Origin: Bacillus sp. sid0103
Lineage (GTDB): Bacteria > Bacillota > Bacilli > Bacillales_B > DSM-18226
NCBI RefSeq assembly: GCF_019219025.1
Contig: NZ_JAHUWN010000021.1
Coordinates: 1 to 64,000, forward strand
Direction of reading: 5' to 3'
Length of the DNA: 64,000 bases
Below the pieces are notes generated by a model, which was not told where the DNA came from, ran no database searches, and was given only the letters and a program-made list of their open reading frames with translations. Both the position numbers and the translations under genes were made by a program. This document shows, in pieces, positions 25,919 to 35,045 of the stretch (the stretch's first letter is position 1; every line of letters begins with the position of its first letter).

Positions 25919-27157
25919 ATGGGAAAAGCTCTTATAATTGGTTGTGGTGGAGTGGCATCTGTAGCCATCCATAAATGTGTTCAAAACAGTGAGGTATTTG
26001 AAGAGATTTGTATCGCAAGTCGTACAAAATCAAAATGTGATGACTTAAAAGCGAAATTAGATGGCGGCAAGACAAAGATTACAACTGCACAAGTTGATGC
26101 AGATAATGTAGATGAGTTAATCGCGTTAATTAATGAAGTAAAACCAGATATCGTCATGAACTTAGCTTTACCTTATCAAGATTTAACGATTATGGATGCT
26201 TGTCTAGCTACAAAAACACACTACATGGATACAGCAAACTATGAGCCAGAAGATACGGCTAAATTTGAATATAAATGGCAATGGGAATACCGCGAGCGTT
26301 TTGAAGAGGCTGGAATCACAGCTCTTTTAGGAAGCGGCTTTGACCCAGGTGTAACAGGTGTATTTTCTGCCTATGCATTAAAGCATTATTTTGATGAAAT
26401 TGAAACAATTGATATCCTTGACTGTAATGGCGGCGACCATGGTTATCCGTTTGCTACAAACTTTAATCCTGAAATCAATATCCGTGAAGTTTCTGCTAAC
26501 GGAAGATACTGGGAAAATGGTGAATGGATTGAAACAGAACCAATGGAAATCAAACGCGTCTATAACTTCGCTGAAGTTGGCGAAAAAGATATGTATTTGC
26601 TTTACCATGAAGAGCTTGAGTCTCTTGCTCAAAACATCCCAGGCCTTAAGCGTATTCGTTTCTTCATGACATTCGGGCAAAGCTATATTACTCATCTAAA
26701 AGCCCTTGAAAATGTAGGAATGACAAGCATCGAGCCAATTGAATTCGAAGGAAAACAAATCATTCCACTTCAATTTTTAAAGGCTGTATTACCAGATCCA
26801 GCATCACTTGGACCACGTACAGTTGGTAAAACAAACATCGGATGTATCTTCAAAGGGAAAAAGGATGGAGAAGAGAAAACGTATTACGTTTACAATGTTT
26901 GTGACCACCAAGAGTGCTATAAAGAAGTCGGATCTCAAGCAATCTCTTATACAACAGGTGTCCCTGCAATGATCGGTGCGGCGATGATCATGACTGGCAA
27001 ATGGAACAAACCAGGCGTATTCAATATTGAAGAATTTAATCCAGATCCATTCATGGAAGAATTGAACAAATGGGGTCTTCCATGGGTAGAAGACTTTAAC
27101 CCAGTGCTTGTGGACGATGAGCCTGTGAAAAAGAAAGAGCCGGAGTTAGTTTACTAA
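25919..27157 (+). CDS. Carboxy(nor)spermidine dehydrogenase, saccharopine-dehydrogenase-like
   Basis: Condenses a diamine with aspartate semialdehyde and reduces the imine to carboxyspermidine or carboxynorspermidine. The 412-residue product begins with an NAD(P)-binding GCGGVASVAIHKC motif and carries the family stretches NLALPYQDLTIMDACL, LLGSGFDPGVTGVF and ILDCNGGDHGYPF. The ATG at 25919 has TAGGAG 7 bases upstream; the longer frame to 25880 has no RBS. The decarboxylase gene starts two bases after the stop. Together they make (nor)spermidine without S-adenosylmethionine decarboxylase. Putrescine versus diaminopropane as substrate is undecided. Confidence 0.9.
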   Translation: MGKALIIGCGGVASVAIHKCVQNSEVFEEICIASRTKSKCDDLKAKLDGGKTKITTAQVDADNVDELIALINEVKPDIVMNLALPYQDLTIMDACLATKTHYMDTANYEPEDTAKFEYKWQWEYRERFEEAGITALLGSGFDPGVTGVFSAYALKHYFDEIETIDILDCNGGDHGYPFATNFNPEINIREVSANGRYWENGEWIETEPMEIKRVYNFAEVGEKDMYLLYHEELESLAQNIPGLKRIRFFMTFGQSYITHLKALENVGMTSIEPIEFEGKQIIPLQFLKAVLPDPASLGPRTVGKTNIGCIFKGKKDGEEKTYYVYNVCDHQECYKEVGSQAISYTTGVPAMIGAAMIMTGKWNKPGVFNIEEFNPDPFMEELNKWGLPWVEDFNPVLVDDEPVKKKEPELVY

Positions 27158-27158
27158 G

Positions 27159-28286
27159 ATGCGGTTTGAAGAATTACCGACACCATGTTATGTAGTTGAT
27201 GAAGGTCTAGTGGAAAAAAATCTAAAAATCCTGAACGGAGTCATGAAACGGACAGGAGCAAAGATTGTTTTAGCGCAAAAAGCATTTTCAATGACAACAA
27301 TGTATCCTCTCATTGGAGAGTATTTAAGCGGTACAACGGCAAGCGGTTTGTACGAAGCACGACTAGGTTACGAGGAAATGGGCAAAGAGAATCATGTCTT
27401 TGCCCCTGCCTATCGTGAGGATGAAATAGACGAAATTATTTCCATTTGCGATCATATTATCTTTAATTCTTTCTCACAGCTGGAAAAATTTAAAGATAAA
27501 GCCCTTCAGTCTGGCAGGAAAGTTGGCTTGCGCATCAATCCTGAATGCTCCACCCAAATTGGACATGCCATCTATGATCCATGTTCACCAGGTTCAAGAT
27601 TCGGTGTAACCAAAAAGCATTTTCGTCCCGATTTACTGGAAGGTGTTTCTGGGCTGCATTTCCATACCCTTTGCCAGCAAAACTCCGACGACTTAGAAAC
27701 CACTCTTAATGCAGTGGTAGAAAAGTTTGGCGAGTGGCTCCCGCAAATGGAATGGATCAACTTCGGCGGCGGTCATCATATTACGAGAGAAGATTATGAT
27801 ATCCCGCGATTAGAAGCGTGTATTAAGAGAATGCAGGATCAATATGGTTTAGAAGTTTATCTTGAGCCGGGAGAAGCCATTGCGCTTAATGCAGGTTACT
27901 TGATTACGTCTGTCCTTGATCTTCATCAAAACGGTATGGAGATTGCGATTCTTGACACGTCTGCAACCTGCCATATGCCAGATGTATTGGAAATGCCTTA
28001 TCGTCCACCACTTTTTGGATCAGGTGAAGCCGGCGAGAAACCATTTACCTATCGTCTTGGCGGGCAAACCTGCCTTACAGGTGATGTGATTGGAGACTAT
28101 TCTTTTGATCAGCCATTAAAGAGCGGTGATCGCTTAGTTTTCGGTGATATGGCGATCTATACGATGGTCAAAAACACCACCTTTAACGGCATGCCATTAC
28201 CGGCCATCGCTATTCAAGATAAAGATGGCGATTGTCGTGTTGTGTCCCAATTTGGCTATCAAGATTTTAAAATGAGACTAGCTTAA
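27159..28286 (+). CDS. nspC: Carboxy(nor)spermidine decarboxylase
   Basis: PLP enzyme of the alanine-racemase fold (fold III), 375 residues, that decarboxylates the product of the previous gene. Lys41 in VLAQKAFSM is the PLP lysine; GLHFHTLCQQ, FGGGHHITREDYD and LEPGEAIALNAG are the usual cofactor and substrate segments; the Cys in GQTCLTGDVIGDY fits the dimer-shared active site. The start is two bases after the dehydrogenase stop with the RBS (CCGGAG) inside it, so the pair is one operon ended by the terminator at 28355. Confidence 0.93.
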   Translation: MRFEELPTPCYVVDEGLVEKNLKILNGVMKRTGAKIVLAQKAFSMTTMYPLIGEYLSGTTASGLYEARLGYEEMGKENHVFAPAYREDEIDEIISICDHIIFNSFSQLEKFKDKALQSGRKVGLRINPECSTQIGHAIYDPCSPGSRFGVTKKHFRPDLLEGVSGLHFHTLCQQNSDDLETTLNAVVEKFGEWLPQMEWINFGGGHHITREDYDIPRLEACIKRMQDQYGLEVYLEPGEAIALNAGYLITSVLDLHQNGMEIAILDTSATCHMPDVLEMPYRPPLFGSGEAGEKPFTYRLGGQTCLTGDVIGDYSFDQPLKSGDRLVFGDMAIYTMVKNTTFNGMPLPAIAIQDKDGDCRVVSQFGYQDFKMRLA

Positions 28287-28354
28287 AATAGTATTTGTTA
28301 AGGGAAGCACATTTTTATATGACGCGCTCCCCCTATCTGAATATCTTTTTAAAG

Positions 28355-28388
28355 AACCAGATTCTAATAATAGGAATCTGGTTTTTTT
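28355..28388 (+). terminator. Terminator of the polyamine operon
   Basis: AACCAGATTC/GAATCTGGTT perfect 10-bp stem with a 9-nt loop, then seven T. Confidence 0.85.
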
Positions 28389-28487
28389 ATATTAATAGTC
28401 TTATTCGTGAACATTAATGTAATGGTGGTTTCACGGGGATAATAAGTTATAATAATAGAAACAAACTAGTAAAAAGAAGATGATATT

Positions 28488-28739
28488 TTGTTATGTAAAA
28501 GCCTAGAGTTCAAGAATATGGACGGACAGAAGATAAAAGTCATTGATATTCCTGTATTAGAAACAAACAATAGCTATTATTTTATGATACAAGCCCGGTT
28601 ACAAATCTATATTGCATTCCTTTATCATCACCCACATGAACAAAGCTGCTATTCCTTCCGTGAATATTTAAAACGAAAAATGAGTTGGGTTGATTACAAA
28701 AATCTATTTTGTATTAAAGAGTTTAAGGATAATGCTTAA
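28488..28739 (+). CDS. Hypothetical 83-residue protein
   Basis: Small soluble protein with no family I recognise. It appears to start with a TTG at 28488 (weak RBS AGAAG); an internal ATG near residue 11 is an alternative. Sequence is mixed hydrophobic and basic, with a central aromatic stretch (YYFMIQARLQIYIAFLYHH) too polar for a membrane helix and three scattered Cys. TATAAT-like sequence lies about 40 bases upstream. It converges on the MBL-fold gene with a 1-base gap, so the shared end may be a transcript overlap. Confidence 0.5.
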   Translation: MLCKSLEFKNMDGQKIKVIDIPVLETNNSYYFMIQARLQIYIAFLYHHPHEQSCYSFREYLKRKMSWVDYKNLFCIKEFKDNA

Positions 28740-28740
28740 T

Positions 28741-29652
28741 TCAGTCCTGTAGTCTTTTAAGATTTTGTTGATAAATTTCTGGAGATGACCAATTTTGATA
28801 GTTATCTGGTAAAGGTATATCATCTACATTATTTGCTGTTTTTGCAATCTGACTGATAATTTCGATATAATTTATTAATTCTTTAAGATCATTTTTGGTT
28901 CCAACTGGACCATGCCCTGGTACAGCTATTTTAAAATCAAGCTCTTCTACAGTCTTTAAAATTTTCCTCCATTGTTCAGGACTGGATTCATCAAAAAAGG
29001 TTGGATGGGTATGGACGAATAGCAAATCCCCCATAAATATGACCTTCTCTTCTGGGATAAAGAGCATCGCATCACTGTAGGAATGCCCCCCGCCCAAGGT
29101 AAAGAGTTTCGCACTCCTTTTTGTCCCGTGAAAGGTTTTTTCCTCTTTAAACGTTTGATGTGGTAATACTAATTCTAATGTTGGCAGTGAGGCTTGGAAT
29201 TCGCTTAGAAAGCTTATTTGATGCTCTAGTTTCCTTTCATTATTATTCCTCAGTTGCTCCTTTAATGAATCAATATAATCAGCTAGGCCTTGTAAACCCT
29301 CTTTCTGCTTCTTTATTCGTGCCGGATGGAGTTCCCTCATTTTTTGATATGTAACTTCACTTGATATGATCGTACTAATCCTGAAAACTTGATTACCGCG
29401 GATATGGTCTCCGTGCCAATGACTATTGATCACCCATGTAATGGGGCTGTTCGTTATCTTTTTTGACATCACTTTTAAGTCTTCTGCCGCCTGTTGCGTA
29501 TTAAAGGTATCAAATACAATGGTTTGATCCCCTAAATCAACAAACCCTGCATTTCCTACTGAACCTCCGCCCTCTTTTGCGATCGCTGCATAAACTCCCT
29601 CACTAACCTTTTCTAGTAAAAAATGATTGCTGTAAAATTCGCCATTCCCCAT
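28741..29652 (-). CDS. MBL-fold metallo-hydrolase
   Basis: Metallo-beta-lactamase-fold hydrolase of 303 residues. The zinc ligand motif HxHxDH is present as SHWHGDHIRGN, followed by further ligands in GGGHSYSDAMLF (His) and MGDLLF (Asp) and AVPGHGPVGTK (His). The ATG at 29652 has AAGGAGAGG upstream; the frame to 29682 lacks an RBS. No signal peptide. Class B beta-lactamases share the same fold, but most such relatives are glyoxalase II- or lactonase-like; substrate is unknown. Confidence 0.85.
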   Translation of the reverse strand: MGNGEFYSNHFLLEKVSEGVYAAIAKEGGGSVGNAGFVDLGDQTIVFDTFNTQQAAEDLKVMSKKITNSPITWVINSHWHGDHIRGNQVFRISTIISSEVTYQKMRELHPARIKKQKEGLQGLADYIDSLKEQLRNNNERKLEHQISFLSEFQASLPTLELVLPHQTFKEEKTFHGTKRSAKLFTLGGGHSYSDAMLFIPEEKVIFMGDLLFVHTHPTFFDESSPEQWRKILKTVEELDFKIAVPGHGPVGTKNDLKELINYIEIISQIAKTANNVDDIPLPDNYQNWSSPEIYQQNLKRLQD

Positions 29653-29752
29653 TTTTCCTCTCCTTCGTTTAGTAGACTTCAATTGAAATCTACAATTGTT
29701 GTTCCAACGCTATTCAACTTCCATTGTATAAAGGTAAATTTTGTTTTTGAAC

Positions 29753-30535
29753 TTAGTACGAAGAATAATGATTTTTAAAGTGTTGGTTAATCGCTTGACA
29801 AGTATCACGAAGGGCGGATGCCAGCTTTTCTTCATTGCCATAAAAACGAGTAGATGGGAGCGGAATTGAGACAGCGCTTAAATTCCCTATTTGATCAGCA
29901 ATTACTGCACCCACTGCACAAATTCCTTGTATGTGCTCTTCCCTTGCAAAAGCAATCCCCTGTTGACGAACTACTTCTAATTCCTTTAACAATTCTTTCC
30001 GGCTTGTAATGGTATTCTCATTGTACTGTGGCAGGTCCTCAGGTAACAGTCTCTCAACTTCAGTTATTGGCAGCGAGGCTAGTATGGCCTTTCCGTTTGC
30101 TGTGCAATGTAATGGAAAAGATGCGCCGGGTTGTGAAGTTGCTTGCAATGGATGAGGAGCGATTATTTGATCCACAAAAAGCACCTTACCGTTATCTAAT
30201 ACGGACAGGTCTACTGTTTCATTGACTTGACGCGATAGTTGTATTAAAAATGGTCTAACCTCTTCCCTTAAATCACTTTGGACAGCCGCGGCCAGCATAG
30301 CAATCTCTGGCCCGAGACGGAAACCTTCGTCAGCAGAAGCCGGTGTAACAAACCTTTCCTGTTCCAGTGTTGTAACAATTCTTTGAACCGTAGATCTAGC
30401 AAGGCCCGCTTCTTTGGCAATTTTCGATAGGCTTAATCCTTTTGGATGATCTCTAAGAACTCTCAGTATATTAGCTGCTCGAGTAATCACTTGAACAGTT
30501 GATATTTTTGTTTGCTCCTGTTTATCGTTGTTCAA
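29753..30535 (-). CDS. IclR-family transcriptional regulator
   Basis: Regulator of 260 residues: N-terminal winged HTH (LSKIAKEAGLARSTVQRIVTTLEQ) and an IclR effector domain with FPLHCTANGKAILASLP and AREEHIQGICAVGAVI. It starts with a TTG at 30535 preceded by GGAAGGGG. It is divergent from the Gfo/Idh oxidoreductase gene across a 177-base region with a good promoter, so this oxidoreductase is the likely target. The palindrome used by the xylonate regulator is not found here, so it recognises another site. Confidence 0.87.
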   Translation of the reverse strand: MNNDKQEQTKISTVQVITRAANILRVLRDHPKGLSLSKIAKEAGLARSTVQRIVTTLEQERFVTPASADEGFRLGPEIAMLAAAVQSDLREEVRPFLIQLSRQVNETVDLSVLDNGKVLFVDQIIAPHPLQATSQPGASFPLHCTANGKAILASLPITEVERLLPEDLPQYNENTITSRKELLKELEVVRQQGIAFAREEHIQGICAVGAVIADQIGNLSAVSIPLPSTRFYGNEEKLASALRDTCQAINQHFKNHYSSY

Positions 30536-30609
30536 AAGTATGAACCCCTTCCTCCACTATCTATCTTCTATTATAACTGAAATTTGAATGTGTCCGAAAA
30601 AGATAGTGA

Positions 30610-30638
30610 TTGACATCGGATTTTACTATTCGTTATAC
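30610..30638 (+). promoter_or_regulatory. Sigma-A promoter of the oxidoreductase gene
   Basis: TTGACA, 17-base spacer, TTATAC. Confidence 0.7.
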
Positions 30639-30712
30639 TTAATTTATCAATAATGATACACCTGTACCACAATACGGTTCATTTTATATTAAACTATAGA
30701 TGAGGGATATAT

Positions 30713-31876
30713 ATGGGTTTAGTTAGAATTGGTGTGATTGGAATAGGAAATATGGGCACTTCACATGTTCAAATGCTGAACCAAGGACGAATCAACGGAG
30801 CAGAGTTAACGGCGGTTTGCAGTCGTAATGAAAGCCGCATTGAATGGGTCAAAAGCGAGACAAAGGGTAATGTGAAAATTTTCAAGGACGAGGAGAGCTT
30901 TTTTAATGACTCCGAGATCGATGCAGTCCTAATCGCCACACCGCATTATAGTCATCCAAAATTAGCGACAGAGGCCTTTGCAAAAGGGAAACATGTCCTG
31001 ATCGAAAAACCAGCCGGTGTCTACACAAAAAATGTACTAGAAATGAATGCAGCAGCAAAAGCAAGCGGGAAAGTGTTCAGCATCATGTATAACCAAAGGG
31101 CAAATCCCCTCTACCAAAAGATTCGAGACCTTATTCAGTCAGGCCAACTGGGCACTATTAAACGAACGAATTGGATTATTACTGATATTTACCGGCCACA
31201 AAGCTATTACGATTCTAGTAAATGGAGAGCAACATGGGAAGGCGAAGGCGGCGGTGTCCTCTTAAATCAGGCACTTCATCATTTGGATATTTGGCAGTGG
31301 ACAACAGGCTGCATGCCAAAGCGAATTCGGGCGGTGTCTAGTTTTGGAAAGTATCATGATATTGAAGTAGAAGATGATGTTACAGCATTTGTGGAATATG
31401 AAAATGGAGCGACAGGTGTGTTTATTGCTTCAACAGGAGAAGCACCAGGAACGAATCGCTTCGAGATTGTCGGGGACCGCGGGAAGCTTGTTGTTGAGAA
31501 TGAGGAACTCATCTTTTTTCAATTGGCACAATCAGAACGTGAATTTAATTCGTCCTACACAGGCGGATTCGGGATGCCTGACTATCAAAAAAAAGAAATA
31601 TCTGTAACTAGTAATAATGCAAACCATCCCCTCATAATTCAAAACTGGATTGATGCCATTCTTAAAGGATCGCCTCTATTATCACCAGGGGAAGATGGAG
31701 TCAAAGCCCTAGAAATTTCTAATGCCATCTATCTATCTTCCTGGTTAAACGAAACACTAGAATTGCCAATCAATCCCGAGTTATACTACGAAAAATTACA
31801 AGAAAGAATCAATACATCTACATTTAAGAAGAAACATGTTAGTAACTCGACATTGGATGTCAACGGGACGCATTAG
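30713..31876 (+). CDS. Gfo/Idh/MocA-family oxidoreductase
   Basis: NAD(P)-dependent dehydrogenase of 387 residues, probably acting on a sugar, inositol or sugar acid. The Rossmann motif is GVIGIGNMGTSHVQ at the N-terminus, and the conserved EKPAGVYTKN contains the catalytic-site lysine. GGGVLLNQALHHLDIWQW is the family's C-terminal-domain signature with the catalytic His. ATG at 30713 follows GAGGG. It stands alone, divergent from an IclR gene and ended by a terminator at 31879. Confidence 0.9.
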   Translation: MGLVRIGVIGIGNMGTSHVQMLNQGRINGAELTAVCSRNESRIEWVKSETKGNVKIFKDEESFFNDSEIDAVLIATPHYSHPKLATEAFAKGKHVLIEKPAGVYTKNVLEMNAAAKASGKVFSIMYNQRANPLYQKIRDLIQSGQLGTIKRTNWIITDIYRPQSYYDSSKWRATWEGEGGGVLLNQALHHLDIWQWTTGCMPKRIRAVSSFGKYHDIEVEDDVTAFVEYENGATGVFIASTGEAPGTNRFEIVGDRGKLVVENEELIFFQLAQSEREFNSSYTGGFGMPDYQKKEISVTSNNANHPLIIQNWIDAILKGSPLLSPGEDGVKALEISNAIYLSSWLNETLELPINPELYYEKLQERINTSTFKKKHVSNSTLDVNGTH

Positions 31877-31878
31877 GA

Positions 31879-31908
31879 AAGGAAGGCTTGGAGAAGCCTG
31901 CCTTTTTA
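31879..31908 (+). terminator. Terminator of the oxidoreductase gene
   Basis: 11-bp stem AAGGAAGGCTT/AAGCCTGCCTT with a GGAG loop and a short T-run. Confidence 0.75.
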
Positions 31909-32013
31909 TTAAGCCCAAAATTCCTTGAAATGTAACAGAATATTCATATTCCTTGAATGGAACCTTGTTAATTTTTTATAAAATGAGAGTAGTGATAAGA
32001 AAGGATGTGGCTT

Positions 32014-32922
32014 ATGTTACTTAAAGATCGAACAGAGTCGGAAGAATTATTAGTTTTGCGCTATTTGGACGCGCGAATGGAGTTAACTGAAAAGGAGAAG
32101 TATCGCCATTTAAACCTAGAGAAAGGCTTTGAAGGTGAATTACAATTTGACAAACTTGCAGAAAATCTCCAAGAGGAAAGGTATGTCGTCAATGACTTAT
32201 TGCTTGAAGTAAACAACTCATATTTTCAAATTGACAAATTTATAATTTCACAGGGAGTTATTCACCTTTTGGATATAAAAAACTATGAAGGTGAATGTTA
32301 TATAAAATCGGGCAACCTTTATACCGTGGCAAACCATCGTGAATATAAGAATCCTGTAGACCAGTTAAAAAGGGCTGCACTTCTTCTTCGCCAGCTGCTC
32401 CATAACCTCAAGCTAAATTACCTGGTTGAACCCTTCGTGATTTTTATCAACCCCGAATTCACCTTATATCAAGCCCCACTGGATGATCCCATAATTTTAC
32501 CAACACAGGTTAATGGTTTTTTAAGAGATTTAAATAATACACCGTCGAAGCTAAATGATGGCCACAAGAAACTAGCCCAAATATTAATTTCATTGCATAA
32601 AACCAAAAACCCATTTACGGTCTTCCCTACATATACTTATGACCATCTGCATAAGGGAATTTATTGTAAAACTTGTAAGTCCTTTTTGCTATCTATTAAA
32701 AATTATGACTTTGTATGTAGAAAGTGCGGTAGACACGAAAAGATCGAAGACGCAGTTATACGAAATGTGAAGGAATTTGCACTCCTATTTCCAGATCGAA
32801 AAGTAACTACCAAATGCATCTATGAGTGGTGCAATGTCGATTTAAGTAAAAGGACATTTTGCAGGATTTTGAAGAAAAACTATACTGCATTTGGAAATAC
32901 TTGTGATACTTATTATAAATAA
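32014..32922 (+). CDS. NERD-domain protein with zinc ribbon
   Basis: 302 residues. Residues about 35-150 form a NERD domain, a nuclease-related fold, with GFEGELQFDKLAENL, the acidic IDKFIISQGVIHLLDIKNYEG core and a late NPVDQLKRAALLLRQLL helix. Near residue 210-235 a CxxC...CxxC pair (CKTC, CRKC) makes a zinc ribbon, so nucleic-acid binding is likely. The ATG at 32014 is chosen because AAAGGA lies 8 bases upstream; the ATG at 32005 would touch it. NERD proteins in Bacillus have no established function. Confidence 0.85.
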   Translation: MLLKDRTESEELLVLRYLDARMELTEKEKYRHLNLEKGFEGELQFDKLAENLQEERYVVNDLLLEVNNSYFQIDKFIISQGVIHLLDIKNYEGECYIKSGNLYTVANHREYKNPVDQLKRAALLLRQLLHNLKLNYLVEPFVIFINPEFTLYQAPLDDPIILPTQVNGFLRDLNNTPSKLNDGHKKLAQILISLHKTKNPFTVFPTYTYDHLHKGIYCKTCKSFLLSIKNYDFVCRKCGRHEKIEDAVIRNVKEFALLFPDRKVTTKCIYEWCNVDLSKRTFCRILKKNYTAFGNTCDTYYK

Positions 32923-32939
32923 TTAATGGAATGAGTGTG

Positions 32940-33462
32940 CATTCGGACAGGTTTGCCCTTTTCGGGGCATGACTTGTCCGAAGACGCCCTGCATTCAGAC
33001 AGGTTTGACCTTTTCGGGGCATGACTTGTCCGAATAAGGCATACATTCAGACAGGTTTGTGCTTTTTGCGACTTGACTTGTCCGAAGACGCCCTTCATTC
33101 AGACAGGTTTGTACCTTTTCGGGGCATGACTTGTCCGAAGACGCCCTTCATTCAGACAGGCTTGACTTTTTCGAGGCTTGACTTGTCCGAATAAGGCATG
33201 CATTCAGACAGGTTTGTGCTTATTGCGACTTGACTTGTCCGAAGACGCCCTTCATTCAGACAGGTTTGTACCTTTTCGGGGCATGACTTGTCCGAAGATG
33301 ACCTGCATTCAGACAGGTTTGTACCTTTTCGGGGCATGACTTGTCCGAAGACGCCCTTCATTCAGACAGGCTTGACTTTTTCGAGGCTTGACTTGTCCGA
33401 ATAAGGCATACATTCAGACAGGTTTGTGCTTTTTGCGACTTGACTTGTCCGAATACAGCCTG
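32940..33462. repeat. Ten-unit tandem array of a 52-53 bp repeat
   Basis: Ten head-to-tail units start at 32940, 32992, 33044, 33096, 33149, 33201, 33253, 33306, 33359 and 33411, of length 52 or 53. Each has the arms TTC(A/G)GACA and TGTCCGAA. Across unit borders these give TGTCCGAA-N11-TTCAGACA dyads separated by about 25 bp. Units fall into three or four alternating subtypes (CGGGGCATGACTTG, TTGCGACTTGACTTG, TCGAGGCTTGACTTG), so blocks of units were duplicated together. The ORFs read through the array are artefacts. The same unit, diverged, occurs at 58007-58290. Confidence 0.95.
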
Positions 33463-34106
33463 CATGTTGGACAAGAATTGCCAGTGGGACATCCTCTAAC
33501 TAGTCAATACTCTGCGAATATTTGGCCAAAAGAGCTTCCTGAGCTAAAGCAATATGCCTTAAATTTTTATCGGGAATTAGAGCGAGTTGCCCGCAATATG
33601 TTAGAAGCACTTGCCATGCACTTTGATCTTCGCCCGAATTTCTTTTCCGATATGATTCATGAAGGGAATAGTATCCTGCGTACTATTCATTATCCGCCAT
33701 TACATGAATCAATGGATCCACTGCAATCCGTGCTGCAGAGCATGAGGACATTAATTTAATTACCTTATTAGTAGAATCAACTGCATCTGGACTAGAATTA
33801 TTAACTCGTGAAGGAGAATGGATGCCAGTTAAGGCGAAGCCAGGACAAATTATTGTAGATGCCGGGGATATGTTATCCCGCATTACAAATGAAGTCATTC
33901 CGGCAACAACGCATCGTGTTGTAAATCCTGCAGGCGAAAATACAGCTCGTTATTCCATGCCGTTCTTTGTGCACCCATACAGCACCTGTTTACTAGAAAC
34001 CATTCCTTCTTGTATCACTGAGGATAACCCAGAAAGATATCCAGCCATTACCGCTGGTGACTTCCTATATCAAAGATTAGTTGAGATCGGCTTAATTAAG
34101 AAATAA
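33463..34106 (+). pseudogene. Truncated and frameshifted isopenicillin-N-synthase-like oxygenase
   Basis: Remains of a 2-oxoglutarate/Fe(II)-type oxygenase. The N-terminal part is gone; the reading starts at the array edge with HVGQELPVGHPLTSQ and goes on through YRELERVARNMLEALAMHF to HESMDP near 33720. A one-base loss (ctg-gca to ctgca fits) then shifts the frame; the next frame gives AIRAAEHEDINLITLL with the HxD iron ligands, the distal His in ATTHRVVNPAGE and the family ending RLVEIGLIKK. About 215 codons of roughly 320 remain. It cannot yield the original protein. Confidence 0.85.
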
Positions 34107-34171
34107 GAAGCCATTGTTCCAGATCAAGTATTTTTCTTACTTCGTTTACTAACCTAACTGAACAAATACAA

Positions 34172-34196
34172 AAAGGATGCTCTTGTAGCATCCTTT
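34172..34196 (+). terminator. Terminator after the oxygenase pseudogene
   Basis: AAAGGATGC/GCATCCTTT perfect 9-bp stem, 7-nt loop, AT-rich tail; complementary form also has a T-run on the other strand. Confidence 0.7.
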
Positions 34197-34331
34197 CATT
34201 TTTAAATGTACTTATGATACGGTTCACCCCGATTAAATCCAAATGCCTCTTTATCTCTACAAATCTAAAACCCAAAAAAATCAACAATATTCCACACGTG
34301 TTTATTCAATCTTTATCACTTTTCCATTCCC

Positions 34332-34898
34332 CTAATCGTATGTCTTAATCGTAGGAGGTTTATAATCTAAAAACATATCGAGTAATGCGTCTGCTTTTTC
34401 TTCAATGATTGCCATAGTGCGGAATTTTTCTTGTAAGAATTTTTGGTCGATCATATGGTCAAAAAGGCTGAGCAATGGGTCATAATAATGATCAATATTA
34501 AGTAGGCCGCATGGCTTTTGATGCAACCCAATCTGCCCCCATGTGAACATTTCAAAAAACTCTTCCAGCGTTCCGGTTCCGCCAGGCAGAACAACAAATC
34601 CATCAGATAAATCAGCCATTTTTGCTTTTCTCTCGTGCATGGTTTCCACTTTAATTAACTCTGTTAATCCTTTATGCGATATTTCACGTTCTTCCAACAC
34701 TCTAGGTATGACACCTATTGCGTGTCCGCCTTCGCTTAAGACCGTATCTGCAACTGCACCCATTAAGCCGATACTCGAACCGCCGTATACTAAGGTGATG
34801 TTTCGTTTTGCTAGCTCTCTCCCTAATAGAATGGCTCCTCTTTTATAAGCCTCTGAAGCGCCGAAACTGGATCCGCAAAAAACAGCTAATCGTTTCAT
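34332..34898 (-). CDS. LOG-family protein (TIGR00730, lysine decarboxylase-like)
   Basis: Cytosolic Rossmann-fold enzyme of 188 residues. The family motif PGGTGTLEE is present in FVVLPGGTGTLEEFFEMF and the N-terminal VFCGSSFGASEAY binds the nucleotide phosphate. Characterised homologues are cytokinin riboside 5'-monophosphate phosphoribohydrolases that split adenine from AMP-type nucleotides. RBS AGGGAGG at good spacing. Monocistronic. Confidence 0.9.
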   Translation of the reverse strand: MKRLAVFCGSSFGASEAYKRGAILLGRELAKRNITLVYGGSSIGLMGAVADTVLSEGGHAIGVIPRVLEEREISHKGLTELIKVETMHERKAKMADLSDGFVVLPGGTGTLEEFFEMFTWGQIGLHQKPCGLLNIDHYYDPLLSLFDHMIDQKFLQEKFRTMAIIEEKADALLDMFLDYKPPTIKTYD

Positions 34899-35045
34899 AA
34901 ACTTGCCTCCCTCCTTTTCTATTTATTATAAATATATATGATTCGTATTTGGACTAGAATAACAGATATTATTGTGAAAGCGCCGGACTTCTAATAGAAG
35001 AGCCTTACATTTAAGATTGGATATGGAAGCAATCAGTCAGCCATA

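Noticed and set aside
28741..29652. Metallo-beta-lactamase
   Set aside because: The zinc motif is shared by many hydrolases; no class B beta-lactamase features beyond the fold, and no export signal.
32807..33361. Minus-strand ORFs of 60-80 residues over the tandem array
   Set aside because: They are translations of the repeat itself (recurrent SDKSCPEK and NLSEC) with no RBS.
32940..33462. CRISPR array
   Set aside because: Units are head-to-tail with no unique spacers; the whole 52 bp repeats, and no cas gene is near.
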